Source: Haliscomenobacteraceae bacterium
Lineage (GTDB): Bacteria; Bacteroidota; Bacteroidia; Chitinophagales; Saprospiraceae
Assembly: GCA_947501115.1 (NCBI GenBank)
Contig: CANMVX010000010.1
Coordinates: 1 to 64,000, forward strand
Direction of reading: 5' to 3'
DNA: 64,000 bases
This document shows positions 56,380 through 64,000 of the stretch, piece by piece (position 1 is the first letter of the stretch; every line of letters begins with the position of its first letter). A program made the position numbers and the translations under genes. Below the pieces are notes generated by a model. It saw nothing but the letters and a program-made list of their open reading frames with translations. It ran no database searches and was not told the DNA's origin.

Positions 56380-59300
56380 CTACCGCCATAAAACCACTAA
56401 TCGTTCCTTCATCCAACTCATTTGAATCATTTGAATTCCCCAGGGAAGAGTTTCGAGTAATAGGTCATAAGCTTTTTTTTCAACTTTCAATTCCCAACGA
56501 TTATTCATATAGTATAATGACCCATTGCGCTGAAGGAAGGTCTCTCTAAAGGTTCCTATTCGTGTACCCTTTAGCTTTTCCCAATTGGTAATGGCCCCTG
56601 TTAATAGAGAATTTGATAAATTTATTTCCTCCTCTGTTATTTCTATTTCTAAATCTATTTCTAAATCCATTTCAGCACCACACAATAATTTGTTTAATGC
56701 TAATTCATATTCTGGAGCCTCTTTTTTACCAGTTACCAAATATTGTATCAGTAAAATAGCTCTCATCCTGCTGCTTTCATCAATAAATTCTTTAGCACCA
56801 ACTAAATTTAATCTTCGGAAAAAGCGACCTAAAAACGGCCATAATAATATTAAACCAGCGTTTGCAATATAGATTGATTCTGGAGATAGCCCTTCTGGAA
56901 TTACAGGTGTTTCCTTTTTTATCTTTTTTTCAATATAGGTATCCTTAGCATACTTTTGTAATGATTTAATTACATTAATCTGTTTGGTTGAAACATTTTT
57001 TACTTTTTCAACAATGAGTGCTAAGAGAATGTTTGGCTGAATTCTTTTCTTTTCTACGTACATAGTATAGAAAAGATATATAATAGGTATTGGAGATGGT
57101 TGTATTTTTTGACTTTTACTCCACATATATAATATGTTTTTTATAAAAGTTTTTTCATCCTTAAAACCTAATTTTTGTCTCAAATTTTCCCCTGTTACGT
57201 GATCTATCAACTTTTCTAAAAAAATTATTTGTTCATATAATTCCTTATTAATTAATGAAATTAATGAGATTGCCGTATTTTCAGAAACTAATTCAAGTAA
57301 CCTATTTATTTTATATGGGGTTTTTGACCAAAAATGTAATTTGTACATCAAATTTCTTGGTGCATTAATTTTGAGATTTTCTATAAGAAAATGCCATTTT
57401 TTAGCATCAAAATAAGGGTGTTCTATCGGAATAGATCCGTAAGTTAAATAATAATCAAGTAAGGAAATTTCTTTATCCCAGGCAGATAAAGAGTTTTGCG
57501 ATTTGATTTTAGGTTTTTCAATATTGTTGATTTCAGTAATAGTATATCCTAAATCACTCATTAATTGATTATCAATGCTAATATTTTGGTTTCTTTCAAA
57601 TAGCAGGAGACTTAATAAACTGTCAAAGAGTATTTCTAATTTTTTTACATTGACATATTTGGTACCTTTTAAAAGATATATTTCTATAATATTTTCCAGG
57701 TGTATGGAGTTTATATTTTTTATTTTCAAAATTTCTTTGAAAATAAATGCAATCTCTTTAGTTGAAAATATTTCCCTAAGGATGTTTTGGTGAAATGAAT
57801 AATAGGATAGATTTTCTGTGATATTTAAAAGTAAAATGGGATTTTCAAGAATGCTAGATTTTAAAAATGCTATATATAAAGAAATTTTTTCTTCTGGAAA
57901 TCCTTCTGGCCAAAATCCAGATTCCAAATAGTATTGTAGCCAGGTTATTTTAAATGATTGACCTGATATTTCAGCTTCATCTAATTTTATTTTGGTGTTA
58001 TACATTTTATTTATTCCATCTGTTATCATTTCAAATCGAAGTATTGGATTGATTATCGTCCACATTTTATTTTGCATGAAAACAATAAAAATGGATCTTT
58101 TTATTTCACTTGAAATATTTAAACCTTCTGTTATTTTATACACTGATTGATAAAATGAAAGTATGGACTTTTGTGGAAATATTTTATTAATTAAATGTAT
58201 AATAACCAATGGATCCTTTCTTCCTATCAATGAAAAGATTCTATTTAATACATTATTGGTCATTGGTATAGCTAAAATACCTTTGATTAAAGATAAATTT
58301 TCAGATTTAATTGCTTCATTAAAAATATAATCCAGTTCTTTTATTTCCAAATAAGGATTATCTAACCATCCTTGAATTTTTCCTGTCAATAAGTAGTGGA
58401 TTAGAACATCGTTGTAAAATTGATTGTCTCTCCAGGCCTTTGGCAGAGGCATATTATTTTGCTCAGAAATGAAATCAAATATTTCACTTTTAAAGGCAAA
58501 AGGCAAATTATCTATCGTTTTATCGAGTTCTTTTAATTGTAAAATTCTCTCTTTTTGTAGTTTTTCTAAAATAAATTGATAAAAATCTGCTGTTTTAAAT
58601 TTGCTTCTCTCATTTAGTAGAATAAAATGTAAAGTGTTTTGTTTGACCCATAAGCCTATTTTGTTTCTTGGTAGTTTAATAATATTATATCGGTTAAACC
58701 ATTGTTTTAAGTCGTTTGAGGCATTGATTAATTCAGTGTAAGATTCACCGGCAATGCTCATTTGAAGAAACTGAAGGGCTTCTTCTGGTAATCCATTCAC
58801 TAATAAAAAGGGAATGGCTGGATTAAACTTGCGCTCAAATAACCTCTCTAAAACAAGTTCTCTTTGCACCAGTAAAACTTCTAAAAAAAGGGTTGTTTTA
58901 TCAGTGTCTTCATTTCCTATAAATTCGTTAAACAGTGAATTACCTAAAATATCAATTAATTTTTCAATAGATTCTGACGCTTTAAATGTCGTTTCTACTG
59001 TTTCTGCATAAGTTGGATTCTTTTCTAATATTGTCTCATAAACCAATCTTAATGTTTTTGTCAATTTATCAGGTATAACACTGTTTGTTTTTAATAATGG
59101 ATAAATAAATGTTTTTATGGGTGTTTTTGATTTATTAGCTAATTTCGAAATAACTTTTAATAAAAAATGTTCAATTTTATTTATGTCGGATTGATTTAAT
59201 AAAACGATGTTTATTAGGAAAATATAAAAAGCTGGTTGATTTATAAAAGACTTTAACGATGGATAAATGCTAAAAACCTTTTTAATGAATTCTTCAAATA

Positions 59301-61242
59301 AGAGGTAATTACCTTTTAGTAACTTAGCAAGTATATTTTTTAACTGTGGAAGATCAATGTTATCATAATTTTTAGCATCGGATAAAATTTGTTTGATACC
59401 TTCTGCTGAAATGTTCTTTTCGTTTTTTACTCTTTGTTGAATGACTTTAAAAAGTTTCGCTGAAATAGTTTTTTTATTTAAAAATAAAGATTGATAAAAA
59501 ACACCGCTTTCAAGGGGTATTTTTTGACTAAGTAAAGTTATTAACTCATCTATAAAAGAAGGGAAATGCTCATTTCGTTCAAGCTTTTCCATCCATTTAT
59601 TTATCATGTTAATATAAAAAGCCGGTTGGCTAATAAATACCTTTAGGGAAGGATATAAATAGGTAACATTTTTAATAAACTCTTCAAACAAAGGGAAATT
59701 GGTACCTAAGTATTTTCCCAGAATATTTTTTAATTGAAAAAGATTGAGTTTAGAATAATTGGGGAAATCTATGGTTAAACTTTGTTCATTTTTTAAAAAT
59801 TTAATTAAGGGTTTATTTTTTATTTTTGGTGAATAGGAGAGTGAGGCTTCATAAAATTGTCTAATTAAAAATTCTTTATTTAGGCTAAATGTTTTGGTAA
59901 TATTTTTAATAATCTGACTAGCTGATATACTACTTGATTTTTTTTCTGCAAAGGAATATGATAAAATATGGGAATAGATAATTCCCCTAACATTAACGTT
60001 ACTATTTGAAAAAATAAAAAATTTATTGTTTAAATATTTAAAAGAATCAATCATTGAATTAGCCATTCCTAAATGTGGTTGATGCCATATTTCCATCATT
60101 TCAAGTAGTAAACCTTCTGAGAAAAGGGAGGCTGTATGCACTTTACTGATATTGAATTTTCTGTGTAAGCCACTTAATAATTGGAAGGTTTTCTGCTTAT
60201 TTTGGCGCAGCATAAGACGAATTAATCGGTCTCTTTCTTTTTTTGATTTATATTTTCCTACTAATTGATTTGGATTGGATGTATAAATAAGGGTTAGTAA
60301 TTCATTATATTCTTTAAAATTGAGGTTTTTTGAAGGCTTTGGTAAGGTAATAGTCAGGAAATCTCTTTTCAAAAGTTCTTTAACTATATTTTTGATGCCA
60401 AATGTTTGTGGGTATGTTTCAGGAAGTGTTTTGATTGCCTCATTAATTCTATCCAATATGGTCTTATATGAAATACCATATCGTTTTGAAAGTAATAGTA
60501 GCTGCTTTTTAAAAAAAGAAGTTTGGTCAATACTGGTAGCAGTATGTGAGACTAAGTAAGTGAGAATAAGCTCCTGTAAAACTTTCTTGAAAGCACGATC
60601 CTCTTCTTCAACCACTTTTTGCTTCTGATGAATTTCTGTAAGATCAGTTGCATATTGCTTGAAAAAAGAGGAAGGTCTGGGACTTAAAATGCCAAATAGT
60701 TGATATAAGGTTTCGTCTTTAAATTGATAAACAATTCTTTTTCTATTATCCTTATTTTTCCCTAAGGTGAAAATAAGATTTTTAGTTTTAATACTTTCTT
60801 CCCTGATATATTTTTTTAATGATTCATCTGGAAAAAATCGTGGATTAACACCCCACCAGGGAATATTTCCATAGGTTATAAAATGTTTAATCAGATTAAA
60901 TTCTCTGTCAGACAGCGAAAATGTTTTAATCTCCTTATCTGTTGTATAATTATTAGTAGAGAATTTTTCTTCAAACCATTTTCCCAAGCCTATTTTAAAC
61001 TGTGAAATTATATGGTTCCTGGTGTCTGTTTCAGAAATATTTCCAAGATCCAATGTTATTTCTGGAATACGAATAGTCTGATCTTGAATATTATATTTAT
61101 TTAATATTACATCTAATATAGCATTTAATTCATGTTCTGTTATGCTTGAAATTAAATCAGAGATATAGTTAAATTGTTTTTCACTGGGAATTTGAATATC
61201 AAAAGTTAGTTTCTCAATGGTATGTCCATCCTTATTATTCAT
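56380..61242 (-). CDS. contractile injection system tape-measure protein
   Basis: A 1,620-residue, almost wholly helical protein. The N-terminus (IEKLTFDIQI, then IRIPEITLDLG) and the C-terminus (IANAGLILLWPFLGRFF, PEYELALNKLLCG, RETFLQRNGSLYY, LLLETLPWGIQMIQMSWM) are those of the contractile-injection tape-measure family (Afp14-like). The middle is family-variable and holds a 130-residue tandem duplication. Tape measures set the length of the tube and sheath. The gene is 13 bases after the baseplate gene on the same strand and has very low GC (7 of 60 at 60001-60060). Confidence 0.88.
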   Translation of the reverse strand: MNNKDGHTIEKLTFDIQIPSEKQFNYISDLISSITEHELNAILDVILNKYNIQDQTIRIPEITLDLGNISETDTRNHIISQFKIGLGKWFEEKFSTNNYTTDKEIKTFSLSDREFNLIKHFITYGNIPWWGVNPRFFPDESLKKYIREESIKTKNLIFTLGKNKDNRKRIVYQFKDETLYQLFGILSPRPSSFFKQYATDLTEIHQKQKVVEEEDRAFKKVLQELILTYLVSHTATSIDQTSFFKKQLLLLSKRYGISYKTILDRINEAIKTLPETYPQTFGIKNIVKELLKRDFLTITLPKPSKNLNFKEYNELLTLIYTSNPNQLVGKYKSKKERDRLIRLMLRQNKQKTFQLLSGLHRKFNISKVHTASLFSEGLLLEMMEIWHQPHLGMANSMIDSFKYLNNKFFIFSNSNVNVRGIIYSHILSYSFAEKKSSSISASQIIKNITKTFSLNKEFLIRQFYEASLSYSPKIKNKPLIKFLKNEQSLTIDFPNYSKLNLFQLKNILGKYLGTNFPLFEEFIKNVTYLYPSLKVFISQPAFYINMINKWMEKLERNEHFPSFIDELITLLSQKIPLESGVFYQSLFLNKKTISAKLFKVIQQRVKNEKNISAEGIKQILSDAKNYDNIDLPQLKNILAKLLKGNYLLFEEFIKKVFSIYPSLKSFINQPAFYIFLINIVLLNQSDINKIEHFLLKVISKLANKSKTPIKTFIYPLLKTNSVIPDKLTKTLRLVYETILEKNPTYAETVETTFKASESIEKLIDILGNSLFNEFIGNEDTDKTTLFLEVLLVQRELVLERLFERKFNPAIPFLLVNGLPEEALQFLQMSIAGESYTELINASNDLKQWFNRYNIIKLPRNKIGLWVKQNTLHFILLNERSKFKTADFYQFILEKLQKERILQLKELDKTIDNLPFAFKSEIFDFISEQNNMPLPKAWRDNQFYNDVLIHYLLTGKIQGWLDNPYLEIKELDYIFNEAIKSENLSLIKGILAIPMTNNVLNRIFSLIGRKDPLVIIHLINKIFPQKSILSFYQSVYKITEGLNISSEIKRSIFIVFMQNKMWTIINPILRFEMITDGINKMYNTKIKLDEAEISGQSFKITWLQYYLESGFWPEGFPEEKISLYIAFLKSSILENPILLLNITENLSYYSFHQNILREIFSTKEIAFIFKEILKIKNINSIHLENIIEIYLLKGTKYVNVKKLEILFDSLLSLLLFERNQNISIDNQLMSDLGYTITEINNIEKPKIKSQNSLSAWDKEISLLDYYLTYGSIPIEHPYFDAKKWHFLIENLKINAPRNLMYKLHFWSKTPYKINRLLELVSENTAISLISLINKELYEQIIFLEKLIDHVTGENLRQKLGFKDEKTFIKNILYMWSKSQKIQPSPIPIIYLFYTMYVEKKRIQPNILLALIVEKVKNVSTKQINVIKSLQKYAKDTYIEKKIKKETPVIPEGLSPESIYIANAGLILLWPFLGRFFRRLNLVGAKEFIDESSRMRAILLIQYLVTGKKEAPEYELALNKLLCGAEMDLEIDLEIEITEEEINLSNSLLTGAITNWEKLKGTRIGTFRETFLQRNGSLYYMNNRWELKVEKKAYDLLLETLPWGIQMIQMSWMKERLVVLWR
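58954..59733 (-). repeat. 130-residue tandem duplication in the tape measure
   Basis: Residues about 504-633 and 634-763 repeat. Their first 41 residues match at 29 positions, from LKNIL through FEEFIK, YPSLK and QPAFYI. At DNA level AATATAAAAAGC recurs at 59221 and 59611, exactly 390 bases apart. Confidence 0.8.
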
Positions 61243-61255
61243 TGCTGATTATTTT

Positions 61256-64000
61256 CTAATCGTAAGAAAGAATAAGCTGAACAAGTTGGAGAGAAAGGTT
61301 ATCCAAGGAATTAAAATCAGGTTTTAATTTTTGTTTCTCTTCCAGCCATTTTTGATATACAGCTTCAAAAATGCTCATTTTTTCAATATCAATAAAGAAC
61401 AATTTAAAATTAAAATGGGCTGGAATTAAACTATCCAGGGTATCTTTTAATAGAATTTTAAAATCTTCATTTTGAAATCTTGCTGGCCAATTTGGAAAAA
61501 TGATACTTGAGGCATTAGAAAATTCAAAGGTAAGGGGGAACATAGTAGCTGGAGATGATTCCTGTAAAATTTCAAAAGATGACTCCAATTCTTTTTTACC
61601 ATCAACAATATCCTGAAAGTATTGAATAGCTATTTCCATTTCTTTTTCAGCAACGAAAGTGGAGTAAAATTCCTTTTGAATCTTGCCTATCATTTCATTC
61701 CGATCATTGTATAGTACAACTTGATATTTAGTTTGTTGCACTAATTCAATAATGCCATAATTTTCCTTTTTCAAGGCTATAAATGGAAAATCCTCAACTA
61801 AATTTTTCAGTTTGACTAAATTATTTGATACTGTTCCTTTAATATATATATCGCCTTTTTCGTCATAAAAATATAAAGAATAAATTATAGCTTCCAGAGG
61901 CCTGAGTAAAATATGTTCTATGAGGTGAAAACCTTCACATAACTCGTTTAAAGAAATAAAACGTTCTGTTGCCTTGTTTAATTTATCAAGACAATGACTT
62001 TCTTCTTGTGATTCAAATATTACGGTTTCAATATTTATATGAGGACTTTTATAAATTAGATGGTAAATAAAATCAGGATAAGAACCTGTTCGCACTAATT
62101 TATAGTATTGATTTGCAATACCGTGTAAGAATAAATCATGAATTAAATGACTATTTTCTGCGTAGAAAAATAATTTATCGTTTTCATAAGCTCCATCTTT
62201 TAATCTTAGCACCTCCAATGGTTGATTATTTTCAAGCGTTAAGGAAGTATTAACCCAATTTTGTTTTAGATTTTCTTCTCTGGTTATATTTGCATACTGA
62301 AGGAGTGGTTTAACAAATGATTTTATTTCCAGGTTTTTTATATTGAGCAGAAGACTTAATTTTTGAGCAATACCCGAAATATTTTTAGTCTCCCAGGATG
62401 GTTTCAAGTAATTAAAGCCAACACCTCTTTTATATCCAATAGGTAAGATTTGTTCGAGGAATCGAATTTTTGCAAGAATCATCTCTTTTTCTATGGCTAC
62501 TTTTGAGGATAAACCTCGAAGGTTTTCAAATTTTTTCAATATATCATCGGGGAATGTTTCCCCGAATCGAGCTAATAAATGGTCAAGTATCCTATTTCTT
62601 CTTTCAAAAAAAGGATCCATTTCTGCAGTTATTTTCCCCAGATTCCTTTCATACTGATCTAAATTCTCTCCATGCACTATTTTATTAAGCTGTGGAATAT
62701 CATGAGGTACTTGAAAAAAATAGGATTGATTTAACTCGGGATTTATAGAATATAAATTTTTAGTATTCACTAATTGAGCTAAATAGTTTGCTAATATTTG
62801 TTCGAAAAACGTTAAATAAGCTTTAAGTTGGAAGGCTTGCGCCCTTCTTTGATAGGAAGCGGATGATGGTAGGGAATTCTCTTTTAGACCATAAATATCA
62901 GGCAATTCATTTTGAATGGAATAATAAGCGTTGATTTCTTCAGCATTGAACCGGCCTTGAATAATTTCTTGTGAAACTATTTTTGGTGTTCTATAGTTTT
63001 GCAAACTATCTGCGATTTGTGAATTGAAAAATTGTTGTGTGGTTTGTAGATCAGTTTTATATTGAAGATTATTTTTTAAAATAATTATATTATTTCCTGA
63101 ATATTCATTTTGCAATAAATTTTTATCCAAAATAGGAAATTCATCGTTTTCAAAGGTTATTAAATTTTCATGGCAACGGACCTCATTTTTCATTAAACTA
63201 AGTTCCTCTACTAATTTCACACCAAGGACATCAGCAATTAGTTCTTTTAATCTTGATAAATATATACCATATACTGCTGGTTTTAAAGCTGAATCATCTA
63301 AATAACCATAAGGAAGTGAAGGTCCTTGAAAAATAATATCTGGATCAATACCTTCCTTCAATAAATCATCAGGATGTTGGAATTTTATTTCAGGATTTAA
63401 GAATTCATTGATTTTTGAAAAAATTTGAGCTAACAATAATTCACCAACGGCATCAGGATCGATTTGAATTTTACCTTGGAGGCTTATTTTCACCCCTGTC
63501 ATAATAATTACTTTATTGATATCAAAGCCAATTAATCTGTTTGCATGGAATTCATGTTTAACTTTAATTATTAGATCTTCTTTTTCTTCTGACTTCAGTT
63601 CTTTGCCAGCCTGAACTAGTATATCAATCAGACCCTGATAACCAGCTCCATCGTCCTTTATAGGATGTATCCAACAATTTTTTATTTCTGGAATTTTCCC
63701 AAGCAATAATTTTCTATAATCATTAATGATAATGGGACTTGATGGAAATATTAATGAAGGTGGGAACAATAAATTGTCTGAATTTTTATGGTCTTTATCA
63801 TTTTTAATATATAATAAATCTGATATTGGAAATTGCGTTCTGTAGGCTAAATCAGTTATTGCATAGCACAATTGCTCCATAAAGGTAACACCAGGGTCAT
63901 GATAGTTATAATCAGTCCAAATATTTCCAGAAAATTGCTGAGAAAAATATAGCGCTTTTTCCCTCAACCATTCATAGTCAAGGGATGGTTGTTCATAATT
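61256..64000 (-). CDS. contractile injection system baseplate protein (Afp12-like), 5' truncated
   Basis: The frame is open to base 64000, so the N-terminus is off the right edge; the TTG at 63967 is not a real start. The visible 914 residues begin near PSLDYEWLREKA and carry IWTDYNYHDPGVTFMEQLCY, the W-T-D-x-D-P-G-x-T-x-x-E-x-L-x-Y signature of J-like baseplate wedge proteins of phage tails and Afp-type particles. The rest is a long mixed fold with no other motif I can name. It is the gene directly upstream of the tape measure. Afp12-like is the best guess; Afp11-like is possible. Confidence 0.65.
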   Translation of the reverse strand, partial: NYEQPSLDYEWLREKALYFSQQFSGNIWTDYNYHDPGVTFMEQLCYAITDLAYRTQFPISDLLYIKNDKDHKNSDNLLFPPSLIFPSSPIIINDYRKLLLGKIPEIKNCWIHPIKDDGAGYQGLIDILVQAGKELKSEEKEDLIIKVKHEFHANRLIGFDINKVIIMTGVKISLQGKIQIDPDAVGELLLAQIFSKINEFLNPEIKFQHPDDLLKEGIDPDIIFQGPSLPYGYLDDSALKPAVYGIYLSRLKELIADVLGVKLVEELSLMKNEVRCHENLITFENDEFPILDKNLLQNEYSGNNIIILKNNLQYKTDLQTTQQFFNSQIADSLQNYRTPKIVSQEIIQGRFNAEEINAYYSIQNELPDIYGLKENSLPSSASYQRRAQAFQLKAYLTFFEQILANYLAQLVNTKNLYSINPELNQSYFFQVPHDIPQLNKIVHGENLDQYERNLGKITAEMDPFFERRNRILDHLLARFGETFPDDILKKFENLRGLSSKVAIEKEMILAKIRFLEQILPIGYKRGVGFNYLKPSWETKNISGIAQKLSLLLNIKNLEIKSFVKPLLQYANITREENLKQNWVNTSLTLENNQPLEVLRLKDGAYENDKLFFYAENSHLIHDLFLHGIANQYYKLVRTGSYPDFIYHLIYKSPHINIETVIFESQEESHCLDKLNKATERFISLNELCEGFHLIEHILLRPLEAIIYSLYFYDEKGDIYIKGTVSNNLVKLKNLVEDFPFIALKKENYGIIELVQQTKYQVVLYNDRNEMIGKIQKEFYSTFVAEKEMEIAIQYFQDIVDGKKELESSFEILQESSPATMFPLTFEFSNASSIIFPNWPARFQNEDFKILLKDTLDSLIPAHFNFKLFFIDIEKMSIFEAVYQKWLEEKQKLKPDFNSLDNLSLQLVQLILSYD

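Overview
The window reads as a chromosomal stretch of a Bacteroidota bacterium, most likely of the Saprospiria type. Supporting signs are the TAnnTTTG-type -7 promoter boxes, family-restricted proteins (a DUF4296-like lipoprotein, the metzincin protease family with HEVGHTLGLPH, SprB repeats, sortilin-like BNR propellers), futalosine-route menaquinone genes, and low GC. I see no rRNA, tRNA, CRISPR array, insertion sequence or phage integrase. Genus-level placement is inference.

Left part (1-31 kb) is mostly housekeeping. A truncated TlpA-like thioredoxin gene enters from the left edge, followed by sixA, a small lipoprotein, a PhoB/PhoR-like two-component pair and an ABC-F ATPase. Next come a secreted cohesin-like protein, RlpA, a LysE-type exporter, a secreted amidohydrolase and mnmA-rimM. 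A group II decarboxylase sits divergent to a TetR regulator over paired palindromes. A long minus-strand run holds the three-gene proton-translocating transhydrogenase, an SPFH protein and a secreted zinc protease. It is preceded by msrA, mqnA, a histidine phosphatase and mqnE, and by leuA-C-D-B, with a LeuA that lacks the regulatory domain.

Middle part (29-50 kb) carries a sterol-desaturase-like membrane enzyme, the mnmH-selD pair (selenium for tRNA selenouridine) and a putative winged-helix protein. An envelope block follows: two paralogous VPS10/BNR propeller proteins of about 1,040 residues flank a 1,344-residue protein (propeller, twelve SprB-like repeats, OmpA domain) and a lipid A-type acyltransferase. 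After them come a subtilase with a puzzling start, a glycerophosphodiesterase, RecQ, a FabH-like synthase and an XdhC-like protein.

Right part (52-64 kb) is the edge of a contractile injection system (eCIS/Afp-like) locus. It has a dedicated AAA+ ATPase on the plus strand, a TonB-dependent receptor-like protein with a helical N-terminus, and, on the minus strand, a 1,620-residue tape-measure protein and a baseplate protein that runs off the right edge. The sheath, tube, spike and any toxin genes should lie just beyond position 64000. This is the most unusual part of the window. The tape measure has a 130-residue internal tandem duplication, and the block is visibly AT-richer than its surroundings.
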